Positions 1 through 13,138 of a DNA stretch of 64,000 nt are shown here, piece by piece; position 1 is the first letter of the stretch; each line of letters begins with the position of its first letter. The DNA is taken from NCBI GenBank assembly GCA_030762935.1, contig CM060900.1, positions 284,538,284 through 284,602,283 on the forward strand. Direction: 5' to 3'. The notes beneath the pieces are model-generated. The model was not told the origin of the DNA. It worked only from the letters and a program-made list of their open reading frames with translations, and searched no databases. The translations under genes were made by a program, and so were the position numbers. The stretch comes from Hymenopus coronatus (taxonomy: Eukaryota; Arthropoda; Insecta; Mantodea; Hymenopodidae).

Positions 1-1880
1 TACAATGATATCTCAGCCTAAATGTATCATAAAAGAACTTCGTGCAACCCATTTTCCTCACGTTCATTCTTTGAAAAATTACAAATAATTAAAAATGGAA
101 GACCAACACCGCAACCACCAAATTTAGTTCAGCATACAAATAAATGCACTAGAAATTTTCAGCCAGATACATATGGTAAATTTGAGTGGTTAGCTGGTAG
201 CACTGAACTAAATTCATTGTTTTGCTGGTGTTGTCTTTTGTTAAGTAGTGATAGAATATTAGTTGGGACAAAAACTGGATGCATACATCTGAGAAATTTA
301 GTTAAGTCGATAGCCAAGCTTGACTGTCTGTCAATCATCTACGATCTTCCGCAAATATAGCTGGTTATGGAAAAAGTACACTGTGCTTGATGAGAAGTTA
401 AAAATGAAATTTCTCAATATAATCAGAAGGTAAACGAAACCGGGAAATCCTTAAAAGACTTATTAATACAGTGTGTTTTGTAGAATAGAAAGAGTTAGCC
501 TTCCGGGGACATGATGAAATAGAACATTCTGTTAATTGAAGCAATTATATCAAATTAGTAAAGTACACTGCAGAATATGATGCTCTTTTAGCAGATCATT
601 TAGAAACTTCCAACTGTTTTTAAAGGAATTTCCAATCATTTACAAAATGATGTAATCAGACTCTTAGTTCAGCCATTTTATCAGCTATAAAACGAGAAAC
701 AGTGAATGCTCCTTTTGTGGCAATTATGGTTGATGAAACAACTGATGTGGCAAATAAATCATAGTGTTCTATAGTTATGCATTCTTATGCTTGCCCAAGC
801 TATTTCAAAACTTATCTGGCACTTCTCATCAGAATTCGGGTGTAATAAGAAATTGATTGCATAGACTTTTGATGGTGCAGCAGTAATGGCTAGAAATTTT
901 AATGGAGTTCAAGAACTAATCAAATTCAGGCATCCAGAAGAATTATTTTTCATTGTTATGCCCATGTACTAAACCTTGTTTGTCTCAAAGTATCTGCTGG
1001 AAAATAAGTTAATTTTAGCACCCTTAATGGCCTTTTTTTCAAAATCTCCAAAACTACAAAATTTTTTAACCAATTTTTGCAGCATTGAGTTCCACGTGTT
1101 CCCAATGCGACGGAATTATCTATTCTTCAAGATTAGTAAGTGTGTAGGAACAGAACTCAACAGTGTGACGTGTTTTGTGCAATGCTAGAACACTCTGCAG
1201 AGATTGAGTCAGACATAGCACCAGTTGATGACTGTTCGTCACTTTGTCAGATCTCAAATTTGTTTTCATTCTTAACATATTTCCTTTACTTATGTACCGT
1301 ATAATATCCTCCAGAGCCAGGAAGTGATATTCTGTACTGTGAGCAGAAAACTCTATGAAACTTGTCACCCTATAGCGGCTTTGCGTTACTATTTTGAAGA
1401 GATTTTACAAGAAACATTCTAAATTAGGAGAACCTCTAAGAAGAAGAAATGTAAACTATAAACGCATTTACTGCAAAGTGTTTGACAACATTACCAACCA
1501 TTTGCAAATTAGATTTTAAGATTACACTAAACTGAGAATTTTAAATTTACTGGCACATGAAACTTATTAGCTGTGTATAAAGAGTTACCTGAAAGCTGCT
1601 TTCATAGTCTCTTAGCTAATTATTTTTTTGATGCCATTCAGTTGAAAAATGAGCTGATTATAGGTAGAGTAGTGAATAATTTGAAAATAAAACTGTAAGT
1701 GAACTTGCAAAACTGTTCAGTACTAATGTAACTCTAAAAAATGGTTTTTGATAGATTAATTTGTTAGTGTCATAACTGTATAATTTTTTGAACCAAAGAT
1801 TACCCTAAAAATTCTACTGGAGAAGAGAGGTTATCACATTTGAATTATATCAATTGAAGCACGCTTATTAGAATACCTCA
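1..1880 (+). pseudogene. Decayed hAT transposase (ZMYM1-like, TTF finger + DUF4371)
   Basis: Conceptual translation of 22-360 gives a TTF-type zinc-finger-like stretch with the features typical of ZMYM1-like hAT proteins: RPTPQPPNLVQHTNKCTRNF, then FEWLAGSTELNSLFCWCCL. Further downstream, in several frames, come an FRGHDE-like start of the DUF4371 region (about 505-530), a VDETTDVAN motif (about 728-755) and FDGAAVMARNFNGVQELI (about 869-925). All match the order of that transposase family, which would bind DNA and catalyse cut-and-paste transposition in the nucleus. Stops and frame changes are frequent, so it is a fossil. The 5' end lies outside the window and the C-terminal dimerisation part is not clear before the R1 repeat begins at 1883. 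Confidence 0.72.
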
Positions 1881-1882
1881 GG

Positions 1883-2715
1883 AAAAATCTGATGTGTTTC
1901 ATTCACATGACTACATTGCTGTAACAAATTATTGTTTAACAGCTTATTCTTCTATCTACTGTATGATAATTGGGATAAATATTAGTAGAAATTGTCTTAA
2001 TTACTTGTTTCTTTGAAAGTGGAAGGTAAATAAGGGAATACACTAGGCTAAATATTTTAAAAGCTGGTTGCCATGTAGTTGAAATCCATTTCTATGCATG
2101 GCCAGGAGTTTACAAATTTCCATGTGAGAAAAGTTTAAGTATTTTAAGTATGAAAAAAAAAAAAATAACAAGGAATATCTCAAAAGTGGTCAACTCCATG
2201 AAAAAACGTATATCACATAAATTGTATTTTTACTAAATCTACATTTTTTTGTGCAGTAAGATTTTGTCTGTCTGTTATGGTTTACCATTATGCAATATTC
2301 AGCAAAATTCATCTATAATAAAGAGGTCTTCAGAGGCTGCTTCCAGAAAATTAGAGACATACATTTTATTGGCTAGCAAATATCTTTCATATATAGTATT
2401 TAATCAAATTCGTTAGAGCCATTTTTGAGAAAATCAACATTTTTTAAATGTTTTCCATGTAAAGGGGGGATTTTTCACAAAATCTTTGCATCGAATCCCT
2501 GGAAGATAATAAACTTAAATACCAAGTTTGGTGTTTTAGCAACTTTTTGTTTTTAAGTTAGCATATTCACACATACACGTACGCACCCAGGAACTTTTAT
2601 TTCTGGTGAAATCTTGGTATTGCAATACCTTCTCTATACACTATGTACATAATATATGTAGAGACTGTAAAAAGGAGTAGTTCTTTAAGGAGGTGGTTAC
2701 CAAATTTTCATCTTA
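1883..2715 (-). repeat. R1 interspersed repeat, copy A (reverse)
   Basis: The reverse complement aligns by eye along most of its length with copies at 21.6, 22.7, 37.7, 39.8 and 42.5 kb. Shared blocks include the 3' end (CACATCAGATTTTT), AATTTGTTACAG, GAGATATTCCTTGTTA, the CCTCTGAAGACCTC-like block, the CCAAACTTGGTATTTA block and the TTTCACCAGAAATA block near the 5' end. The 5' side resembles copy E at 39.8 kb through a TATGTACATAGTGTATAGA segment. No open reading frame is conserved. The family is not one I can name. Confidence 0.7.
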
Positions 2716-3853
2716 GAACCAAAGAATGGAGTTTCTACTCCACTGATTGTTCTGCAATTTGTGCCATAGGTGAGTTAAAATTAAAAGTTTATTTGAAACA
2801 ATATTTTGTCTATTTATAATTTATGTTTTCTTAACAATAATTAATTTACATTACAAATTTCAATTCTCATTTTATGAAGGGGAATCACATCTTTAATTTA
2901 CATTTACTTAAAAATCATAACCTGAAGTGCTTCGGCTTCCTGCACAACCACTGCAGCCCACTGATCATTGGAAATCTTTTCTTGTTCAGTGAGCTGTGAC
3001 ATTTCAACTTTGCTTCTAATCTTTTACAGGTAAAAGTTAGATCTACATGTGGACTACTAAAGTTAATGTTGATTTTGTAATAGAAATTTGATGAATTGTA
3101 TGTTTAGTTAGTGCTATTGATCTGGAATCATAGGTATTGTAGAACAATATAATTAATTATGTGTCAGTCTCCCTGCCTCATGCTTGAAGTGGTTACTTCT
3201 TGATCACTATGTTGGCATCCTATATCAGACTCTACTCCTCAAAACTGTGGGATCTTCATCTTGCATTCTCTGTGTTCAGAATCATTACTGGCTTTCATAG
3301 CCTCCTCAGTTGGGATGGAATGTTTGCCACCTTCATTCATTGTGTCTGTCTTACATCTATCATTGATATTCTTTAGTTGATATTGATATCTGGTACAATG
3401 TTTAGTGTTACCAAAAGAAAAAAACTATGAGAATATTTTATTCACTGCAGATAATGGATTTGTTTTAGAACATCTTAATTGTAGATAATCTATCAGATTT
3501 GTAAAATATTTTGTTTTTCTAAGTGCAATAGATTTTGGAATATGAAAAAAGCACTATGACTATTGAAAAGACAGCTATTTAAACTATACAGACTAATATA
3601 TGTCTATTCAACATTTTCTGCCATGGACAGCCTAGCAATGTACTGTTTTGTGAAATTCTAACTCTGTGCAAGCATTGTTCTGATAATATAATACTTTGTT
3701 ATTTGCAGATTATAAGTAAAGAATGATTAATCTTGCATACATTTCAATTGGCATTGCTTACATTTTAGTAGCTTCTCAATTTTTTGTAATACATATTACA
3801 ATTAGGATAATAACTGTTCAATTACATTTTTATTAGCACATTGTCTTGTTACA
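2716..3853. other. No recognisable feature
   Basis: AT-rich sequence without a long open frame, recognised repeat or RNA gene. Presumably spen intron or older unreadable repeat. Confidence 0.5.
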
Positions 3854-5150
3854 AGGGATGATCAGAAACTAAGGTTACAAAAGCTGCAATGAAATGAGTA
3901 TATTTTATTTTGTACAACCAATACAGCCATCTGATAATACATACATTAGGTTATTTTCCACATAGTCTCCATATCAGTTGAGGCACTTGTCGCTTCATGG
4001 AATAAGATTGAATATTCACTCCTGGTAAAAAGCCTGTCCTTGTCTGTTCAGCCACATTATCGTGAAGTGTTGTACCTCTCATCTGAAGCAAATTGTCAGC
4101 TTCCTAGGTGTTTCTTCAAGTGAGGAAAAAATTTGAAAGTAGCTAGGAGCAAGATCCAGGCTGTAGGGAGTGTGGTCAATGATATCCCAGCAAAACTACC
4201 ACAGCATGGTGGTCTTCTGGGATGTATGTGGTCGCACACTGTTATGAAGGAAGATGACACTCTCTGTGAGGAATCCTGGCTGTTTCCTTCTGATTGCTTT
4301 GGGTAATCATGTCATGGTCTCGCAGTATTGGTCAGTGGTCACTGAGTGCCCTCTTTCCAAAAACTCCACAAATATGACACCCTTGCTATCCCAAAACACT
4401 GTGGCCTTCACCTTCTCAGCAGATGGTGCCACATTAAACGTCTTTGTCTCTGGAGAAGCGGGGTGTTTCCACTCCAATGATGACCGCTTACTGCTGGGGG
4501 TATAGTGCTGGATTCATGTTTTGTCACCTGTGACAATGTGGTAAAGAAAACTGTCCTTTTCCAAGGAGAGCTGTTTCAAAAGTTGCAGACTGGCTCCCAT
4601 GTGCTCCTTGTATTGGTTGGACAAATTTCATGGAACCCACTGGAAACAATTTCCAGTACTGTAGAATATTGTGAACAATGTTGTGAATGCTTTTAAAAGA
4701 CATTCCCAGTTCTATCGCTATATGTCATAACTTGATCCGGCTGCTGTCTTGAATCAGTCCCTCCACATGAGCTGTGTACAAATCTATGGATGCTGTGCTG
4801 GATAGGCCATTGCAATCCTCGTTGGGGTGTTTTCTCTACCGGCCGCAAACTTTTGACACCATTCTGCAACATGCTGGAAAGACATTATAGTCTCTCTATA
4901 AACCTCTACCAACTGTCGTTGAATGTCAGCCACAGTTAACATGCTTTGCCAACAGAAGTTTAATACTGAATGGATTTCTTCGCAAGACCAGTTTTCCAAA
5001 TGAGTCACCATTTTTGTTGAGCTGGCAGTGGCGCTGAAGATGGCAGTTGGTTGACACTCTGCACAGTTACCAACTGCACATATTAAAATTACTGCACTCT
5101 AAGTAGATTGTCCACTATGGGCCTTGTAACCTTAGTTTCTGATCATCCCT
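3854..5150 (-). mobile_element. mariner-family DNA transposon, decayed, TIRs present
   Basis: A 27-bp inverted repeat is identical at both ends (3854-3880 and 5124-5150, beginning AGGGATGATCAGAAAC). The right end is followed by TA; the left is preceded by CA, a likely mutated TA target site. The minus strand carries mariner transposase remnants in broken frames: an N-terminal helix-turn-helix part at 5011-4784 (NWSCEEIHSVLNFC, then VAEWCQKFAAGRE), a middle part near 4500-4340 (ATVFWDSKGVIFVEFLE) and a C-terminal part near 4190-4120 reading PYSLDLAP then FPHLKKHLGS, the region of the third catalytic Asp. Multiple stops and frameshifts make it inactive. The length of about 1.3 kb is normal for mariner. 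Confidence 0.85.
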
Positions 5151-5745
5151 TATAATTGAAGCTCCATATTGGGTACATAATCCTGTTTCAGAATATTCTA
5201 CTAAATAAAGGATGTGACCACTTCGGTTGTTCCATTGGTATGATAAACTGTTAAAACTATCAGAAATGAATCACTAATATTAAAATTGAATGGAGATATT
5301 TATACATACAACCCTTCTGGTAAATTTGTATCTAACAATTATAATACCAAACTGGAACCTCTCAGCACGGATGGAAATAACCTTCACCTTCCATATGAGC
5401 ACATCAATTGAGCTTTCATCAGGTTCAAGATGGTATGGTTTTATGTGTGCTAATTATCTTTCACTGGCTAATGGTAGGCCAATTTGGAAAGGTTTAATTA
5501 ATTTTAAAAAAGTATTACCTTGTCCAGAACTTTAACCATGATTCCTGAAGTTTATTTAGGCCTACATATTTATGCAGTGCACATAATCTTTATTTAATTA
5601 AAGTATATTGCTTTAGAGGCATTTTCATTTGTTAATCTTTAAAGAACTGTATGTGTCAACACACTTGTCTTCAAATAGATGCTACAGATAGGGTTTTATA
5701 TCAGTATTATTATCCAATGAGCACAAACACCTAGTATCATGGGAA
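5151..5745. other. No recognisable feature
   Basis: No gene, repeat or RNA seen; AT-rich sequence between a mariner and a LINE. Confidence 0.45.
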
Positions 5746-7835
5746 GAAATGTATAAACTAAATAATGTAAATGATAAGTTTAACTCCTTCTTAAACACTT
5801 TCATAAAACTCCATAGCTCCAGTTTTCCACTCCATGTAAAGAAGATTAATAACAATTCTAAAAATGACTGGCTAACTCAAGGTATAAAAATATCATGTAG
5901 ACATAAAAGAGAACTTTATTTAGCAACTAGTGAAAGTAAGTGTGATAGACATAAACAACACTATAAAATGTACTGCAAAATTCTAAAAATATTTATAAAT
6001 GCAGCTAAAAAAACTTTGTTATGAAAAACAAATACAGTCCTTTCACAATAAGCCTAGCACTATATGGAACATTATTAAAAAAGAGAATGGTAAATGTCAC
6101 TTGAAAAATGATATAAAAGAAATTAAGGCAAACCAAGTGACCACAATTGATCCCCAGTAGATAGTAAATGCATTTAATGAATATTTCATTCAGGTGGCAG
6201 TAAATTTACTGACAAACAGCCTAAGAGAGATCCAATTTCGTACCTTCAGGAATCTTGTATGGAAAATTTTACATCCTTAGAGATAGTACCCACTAGTGCA
6301 ACCGAAATAAAAAAAAGTAACACAATCCCTGAAAAGCATGAATTCATCAGGATACAATGAAATAAGCACAAAAACATTAAAGATATGTGCTGACATTATT
6401 TGCAAAGTTTAAGTCCATATATGTAACATATCCATGTTAAATTATTCAGCGTTAAGCCATTATACAAGAAAGGGCAAATCTCAGAAATGCCAAACTATAG
6501 ACCAGTAAATATAGCTTTTTCAAAAATCTTTGAAAAAATTATGTTTAAAACTTTATCACCATCTAGACAAGTGTAATATTTTAGCAAAAGAGCAGTTTGG
6601 ATTCAGAAAGAGCATATAAAATAGTGATGCCATTTTCAAGTTAACAAATGAAGTTCTCAAGGTTGGCAAACTTGCCACACTAGGAATATTCTGTGATCTA
6701 TCAAAGCCATTTGACTGTGTTAATCATGAAATACTTCTATCAAAATTATTACACTGTGGAATTAGGAGCAAAGGGTATCAATGGATTACATCTTACGTAT
6801 CAAAAAGAAATCAAAAGGTTATAATAAATACTTCAAATAATAGCAATGCAAATTCTGAATGGTGTGAAATAAAGCATGGTGTCCCACAAGGTTCTATTCT
6901 GGGTCCCTTATTTTTAGTGTATATAAATGATCTACCTGCAGTAATAAACAACATTGCCTATCCAGCTCTTTTTGCAGATGACACAAGTATTATAATTTAA
7001 AGAACACAATGCCAGTCAGCTCCCAGATTCATCTAATAAAATCTTCAACACACTAAATAATTGGTTAGAACGTAACAAAATTCACATAAACTTTGAAAAA
7101 ACTAACTACATTAAGTTTTACACAAAGCATAAAAACATCACAGACCTAAGGATAGAATAACCAGATTGCAGAAGCCTGTAATACAAAATTCCTAAGTCTT
7201 GTGATTGATCATAACGTGAAATGGAAACACCATATTGATTACACCTTACCCAAACTGAGCTCTGCATGCTTTGCAATGTGATCTTTAATTCAGCTTATAA
7301 ATAAGAACATACTTAAAACAGCTTATTGTGCATATTTTCATTCATTGATGACCTATGGAATAATATTTTGGGGAAATTCAGTAAATGCTAAAAAAGTATT
7401 CATTATGCAAAAAAATATAATAAGAATAATGACAGGGAAAGACAGTCAACTCACTGCAAACCACTTTTCAAAATGTTTGGAATTTTACCATTAGCCTGTG
7501 AATATATTCTAGACATATTGTCATTTGTAATAAATAACCCAGAAAAGTTTTCAAAAAATACAGACATTCATAACAAAGAGACCAGACATAGGCAGGACTT
7601 ATATAGATCAACAAATAATTTGCAGTTATTCTGAGGGGTTTACTACAATGGAATATTTTTGTTTAATTCACTCCCCTCTTCTATAAAAGAATTACAAATG
7701 AACAAAAATAAGTTTAGATCAGAATTAAAAAGATATCTCATCACTCACACCTTCTACACGGAGCAGGATTTCATTCAATCAAAAAACACTGGTAATAATG
7801 TAACATTGTAAATATAATAAACATGAATATTCTAA
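5746..7835 (+). pseudogene. Non-LTR retrotransposon (CR1/Jockey-type) ORF2 remnant
   Basis: 5749-6024 reads as the linker between endonuclease and reverse transcriptase common in these LINEs (WLTQGIKISCRHKRELYLAT, then HYKMYCKILKIFINAAKK). RT remnants follow in shifting frames: a GxPQGSILGPLF-like block near 6882-6916 (GVPQGSILGPLFLVYINDLP) and the catalytic FADD box at 6971-6982 (LFADDTSII). The thumb and C-terminal part (FLSLVIDHNVKW; LMTYGIIFWGNS) reaches about 7790. Stops and frameshifts are frequent. The endonuclease is missing, so the copy is 5'-truncated. The same LINE type occurs at 25.4-26.1 kb and 47.2-49.4 kb. It would have copied its own RNA into the genome by target-primed reverse transcription. 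Confidence 0.82.
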
Positions 7836-8043
7836 GAATGCAAGTGTATGGTATGCTTTTGGAAACAGGCCTATAATTGAAAATTATGCAAAATTGACAC
7901 CTCTGAAAATTCATTGTCAGAGTTTATTATTTGTAAATAAATGTTTTAATAAGTATGAATAAATGTAATTGTTGACATGATCTACATCCTAGAATTTGGG
8001 CTTTGAGGCTAATCTCATAATAGGATCTACAGATTGCAATGTT

Positions 8044-8096
8044 ATGTATGTATGTAATGTGTGTGTGCGCGTGCACGCGCACGCACGCATGAGTGA
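8044..8096. repeat. Alternating purine-pyrimidine tract (Z-DNA-prone)
   Basis: TATG units pass into TGTGTGTGCGCGTGCACGCG and then CACGCACGCATG. The central TGCGCGTGCACGCGCA is self-complementary. It stands out in an otherwise AT-rich region. Confidence 0.7.
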
Positions 8097-8352
8097 GTTT
8101 TTTTTTTTCTCCATTGCTTTTGGAAGAGAAAATAAAATGTGCCATTCTGCATCTTTTTAAAGATATAAAGATAGTTTTATGTTTAACCAGGCTATGGTGA
8201 GGTCATGTCAGCATGAGGGTCAAAGTTTTATACTTCTTACATGTGTCTAAAATTAGCATCCTCATAGAGTAGAGTGGCAAATCCTGGCGCTATACCTAAG
8301 CGAGTTTCTTGCTTTCAGTTCACAGTACTTGAGCAATATCAATGGCACAGTA

Positions 8353-9646
8353 CATAGTCTTACTATAAATACTGTCACAAAGTTTTCAATCAATTTACAC
8401 AATGTGGTTTGAGATGTTTTAATATACTGATAATTTTAGTTACATGTATGTTTTAAGAATCAAACTCACAAATAATTATTCAAAATGACCACACAGGCCT
8501 TAAGTTTTTGTGGCCACTCGTCTATTGAATTACGCAACGTTTCCAGTGGGAAATCTGCTGCTGCCTTCCTAAGAGAACACTTCAAACTTTCAATATTAAG
8601 ACTTCTCTTCTTGCAAGCCATTTCTTGAAGCTTAGACCACAATTTGTAGTCCAGGGGGTTCAGGTCCGGACTTGCAGAACGCCAATCTGAGATCAAAATA
8701 AAGTCCGAAACATTAGCCCTGAGCCACCCTTGAGTTGTCCTTGCCTTATGTGCTGGGACTGAATCTCTAGTTTTCCCGTGGAAGAGTGTGCTGAGAGTTT
8801 GCTGAGAGGCTTGACCACTCTCTCCAGCACTGTCTTCTGGTACACTTTGGCCGATGTTTTCACACCTTTTTCACAAAAGTGGTGCTCTGTGGTTCCTTCG
8901 TACCTCACACCCCACCAAAACATATCGGATGCAGGATGATGGCCCCTCTGGATCCTTGGAGCCTTTTCAGCAGCTTCTTTAGATGATCTGGCATATACTC
9001 GGTCGTTTCGGGCATTGAAAGCCTCCTCAACACAGAATATTTTTTCATCAGTGAAAAGGATTCTTCTGTGACCATTTGCTGCATAATGCTGCAATAACCA
9101 TTTTGATTTAAGAAGCCTCTGGTGCTCACTTGTGAGGAGCTACCCTTTCCGCTGTTTGTAGGCGCACAGACCCAGTTCACTGTGCAACGTGCACGACCTA
9201 GACATTTTAGAAATGTTCAGTTCCTGAGTCATTACTGATTGTCTCCATATGGGATTTCTTCGGATGCGAGCAGCCACTGCTTTCACCAACTCTGGAGTGC
9301 ACACAGTCTGCATGGTCTTCCTTGCCTATTGAGGTCTTTCACAGTTCCAGTCTCGAGGAAGTGCTGGACAGTGCGGTACACGAACCTCTTGCTTATTTTC
9401 AACTTCTGGAGAATTTTAAAGATCTCACCTGGGGATTTGCCCACCTTGTGCAAGGCTACTACAGCTACACGGTTTTCGTAATTGCCCCATTCCATTGTGG
9501 CAACTAACACAAATAATCTTCTTGTTCTGCAGTTGGATTCTCAATGACTCATCGTTGAGTAGCACAACAAAGGAATGTGCAGGCAGGCAGAGGCAGGAGG
9601 TACAACTACTTTCAAAAGTTGTGACAGTATTTATGGTAAGACTGTG
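8353..9646 (-). mobile_element. Tc1/mariner transposon with TIRs and TA duplication
   Basis: Inverted repeats of about 28 bp match at 26 positions (8353-8380 and 9619-9646, both containing ATAAATACTGTCACAA inward from the end), flanked by TA at 8351-8352 and 9647-9648. The minus strand encodes a broken transposase from about 9497 to 8466. In order it has an N-terminal helix-turn-helix (NYENRVAVVALHKVGKSPGE, VYRTVQHFLETGTVKD), the first catalytic Asp in ILFTDEKIF, an HFCEKGVKTSAKVYQ segment, and the third catalytic acid in SPDLNPLDYKLW near 8665. The protein end (EWPQKLKACVVILNNYL) is intact. At least three frame changes and a shortened middle (the second Asp region is damaged near 8760) make it inactive. 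Confidence 0.9.
8466..9497 (-). pseudogene. Transposase of the 8353-9646 mariner element
   Basis: This is the coding part of the element above. The likely start is the ATG at 9497 (MEWGNYENRVAVV) and the stop is at 8466. Reading frames change near 9280, 9095 and 8695. The DNA-binding half, the first Asp (FTDEKIF) and the last acidic residue (DLNPLDY) are visible. A stretch around the second Asp is compressed compared with the family. It would be a nuclear cut-and-paste enzyme acting on the 28-bp TIRs if intact. Confidence 0.8.
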
Positions 9647-9648
9647 TA

Positions 9649-12185
9649 TAATAGCATACATAAGCTCTGTGTAGCCTATGATGACTGCCAAACTAGAAGA
9701 AGCAATGCAACACTAGCAATTTTGCCACATAGACAATTGGAAAACTAAATGCATACAGCATAACCCAGCAAGTTGTTTCTTATGTTTCCAGTTATTTTCT
9801 ACCAAACCACACATGCTGATGTTAGGTTACTAATCAAAACAAATAACTGCTGCTGCCTCTGCTACCAATGCTGCCTTCATAGTTGATTGTATTTTAATAC
9901 AATTCTTCAAAATGAAAAAGAAATAAACATAACTCTATTTTCTTTGCACCTCAGTACAACTTCCAGTTTTCTTTCACACTTTGAAATAGAGTACTGCAGC
10001 CATTTAAACTGTTTATATCATCAATCACAGAATAAACAGTTATTGCTCTGCTTTGGTTATTCTCATATGATTATTTGCTTATTTGATTAATTTTTAAATA
10101 AAATTCTGAAAGTAATTTGCTGTGAGCTAGCTTCTTCTTTGGTTGGAAAACTTTTGTTGTTTAAGCATTCTGTTTTTGCAATATTGAAACTAGTAGTATT
10201 ACTACTACACAAGATTGTAACCATGGTTTCCTTTAAGCATAGTTTTAAAAATTATGTACATTTTGCAGTAAAATGTTAACAAACACACCAAGCACCGTAT
10301 GCATTATAATACTTAACTGTGCTATCAATGTTTCAGTAAAATTACAGATTAACATTTATGGCAGTACTGGTACCACACATTAACTCAACCATTATAAAGT
10401 TTTGTGAGCACTTAAACCTCTGCCAGGAAGGAGGTGTTCCACCAGACAGACAAGAAGATGTGTTAATGAAATGCACACGTTGTTGTGAAATGTATGCAGT
10501 TAGCATGTGTTCCTCTTTTGTTTTCAATTTGTCTATATGGTGTGTAACCATCCTAAGGATTTTAATTCATGTTGCTGAAAGTGTTTTGACTCTCACGCCC
10601 TCTATCCTTCCCAATCACCAGAATAACAATATTAGCAAATTTGGCATGTCAGTGAATGTACTCAATCACTTCTTGCAAACTGCGAAAGTAGCATATGTTT
10701 TTTCTATAGAAGTTTTTGCTTAAAAAGAAGAGCTTTATAAGCATATTATGCATGTGTTGAGTATTCCTGTTTGCAAATTTTCAGAAATGGCACTTGTAAG
10801 ATCTAAGTTTAAACACCACAAACAAGGGGACAAATAAGATAGATTACAGTGGATATTTATAAATGCATGAAGCAAAGAGCAGAGGAAGCTAAGAACAGGG
10901 TACCAGAGGAGTGCAGAAAGGAATTATTAAAGGGTTAGGAAAAAGTGGAAAGAGCATTGGGTATACCCCAGCAAAAAATTAGAAGAATTGAAGTGGTGGC
11001 CTCTAATTGCCTCTTGAGTTGGTTGGTCATTATAGTGAAGCTCTTATTTGTGACATATGTCTGAGTGACTGTTTTCCACATACCTTGATGAAGATGGTGC
11101 CCTCTTACTGCTGCTGTTGCTTCTGCTGCTGCTGCTTGTGGGTCATTGGTTCTTGCCTTGACTGCCATTGTTGTTTAGAGGAAATTTGACCAGTCAGGAG
11201 TGATGTAAATGAATGTAAATAAAACTACCACTGTCTGTTTTTCATATTCATATACTTCAATATCTTTTATAATTTTAATGGCCGATGGTAAAAGGTTAAG
11301 ATTGATTTTTACAAGCACAAATTCAAAAAGTTAAAATATCACTTAAAAATGGCACGGTTTCAGAGCTCAAATTAGGGTGAACTTGACACACAAATGTTTA
11401 CATCACAGAAAGTGCCCTATCCAAATTTTACCCTCTTATATACCCAAAACTGACATGAGCTCAGAGTCGATATCCTGTTCTGTTATTGGCTATATATTAG
11501 TGCTAACATTTTGTCATCATAGTGTCATATGCATCTGCATTTGTGCCTTATTGGTTGCTATGATACATGTGGCATAGAAATTACTGGAAAAAACCCTGCT
11601 TACAGAAGTTTAGGGAATGTCCCTGGTCTTACAGTGACTTTGCTGCACGCAATCCAATTTGGTTGAGCCATAAACTCTTGCCCCTGCTTGCTTGATTTCT
11701 TATGCTTTCACAACAAATGTGCATTTTTATAGCCTAACAAACCTTATCTTGCTTTGTATCTTGCAAATATATGCAACAAAATCTGTCTTTAGCTACTTAC
11801 AATATAGTAATAATAACAATAATTAATATCTCAGAATTTTGGCAGAAGGAAGGCAACATAAATGCGCAAAAGCTTCATTCAGCATACCTGGTAAACACCA
11901 AAAATCACTTAATGTTTTCACTGGCATTAATGATTTTGATAAGTGTATAATTTTCTGTACCATTCATGAATTTTATGTACAGAACATATCCCACCCTGTC
12001 CAAATTACTGCTGGCACTGGAGGAAAAGATTTCCAGGAAGCAGCTGTACCTTACTATGTCTCGATGGAAGAGAACTCAAAATAATGGACATGTACTAATG
12101 AAAAAGAGGATCTACATATGTAGCAAAATATTAGCTTTTCTAACTCCCTGTAAAAGTTATTAGGAAAAAGATTACATGATATTAT
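9649..12185. other. Unassigned sequence with unremarkable ORFs
   Basis: No recognised gene. The longest frame (10358-10723 plus, 121 codons) has no motif I know and includes ordinary low-complexity composition. A CTG/TTG-rich patch lies at 11105-11140. I see no RNA gene and no repeat shared with other parts of the window. Confidence 0.45.
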
Positions 12186-12420
12186 TTATTTCACTGCAGG
12201 TGGACACATCTGAACGCAGCCTCTCTGTTTGCTCAAAAGTGTAATTTTATTGTCCTCCATTGCTGATGATTTTCTTGGATGTCCACTGCATGGCTGATCA
12301 ACATGGAACCCAGCTTCTTCTCTGCACTTCAATGCAAAGTGAACACTATAGTTACAAATGCCCAGTTTATTTGCTGTTTCTGTTGGACCATCCTGCATTT
12401 TTGTATGCATGTTCCATTAC
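12186..12420 (-). pseudogene. Tc1-like transposase N-terminal fragment
   Basis: The minus-strand frame 12410-12186 reads GPTETANKLGICNYSVHFAL, then a GHPRKSSAMEDNKITLLSKQ segment. This matches the layout of the paired helix-turn-helix region and GRPR-type linker (here GHPRK) of Tc1 transposases. It is only about 75 codons and no catalytic domain follows. Identification rests on pattern only. Confidence 0.5.
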
Positions 12421-13138
12421 TTTCTTTTTTGCACTCATATTTGTTTTTTTTCCAATTCTTGTTTATTTGAGACATTTAATATTGTAATACAATGCTTACT
12501 CAGCAATTAGAGCAATAGTGAACATTCCACAAGCATTGAGAGGAGCTGTGGGTCACCCTAAATGAAACATTTCTCCATGCATCATAACTGAGTAGGGTGC
12601 AATATAAACATAAACTAACATTATGCCAAAAAGTATCACTCAAAACAAGAGAGACCAAAAGATGACATTCAGAAGTACATTTCAGTCATAGATTGAAATG
12701 ATTTCACAAGTTAAATATAATGTAAAACTTGAAGGTTCAAACCACTTGCTATAAAGCATTTTGTCATTTTCCTTCAAATATTTAAAATAATATATTAAGA
12801 ATTTTAGTGGAATCTATTACATTAAATGCACAACCCAAAATAGACTTGGTGAGTTTAAACTTTGTCACTAGTGTATCATAATGGATGATGATTAGGGACC
12901 CTAGAAAATGGTGAATAAAATTCTTAAAGATTGCCAAAAAAGTGGTGGATAATGATGAAAAAAGTTTATATAAAAAGGCTCATGCATGTGGAAAGCGGTA
13001 AATAAAATTGTTAAATAATTTGAGGCAATTTTAATATTTATGGTGTTTGAATGTCTTAAAAGATAAACACTAAATAAAGCTATACAATATATACAGTGAA
13101 ATGCTCTTTTAACATTTGTAATACATTGTGATTTTTTC

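Noticed and set aside
10358..10723. 121-codon plus-strand ORF
   Set aside because: No motif, no splice context I could support, and an overlapping minus-strand frame of similar quality.
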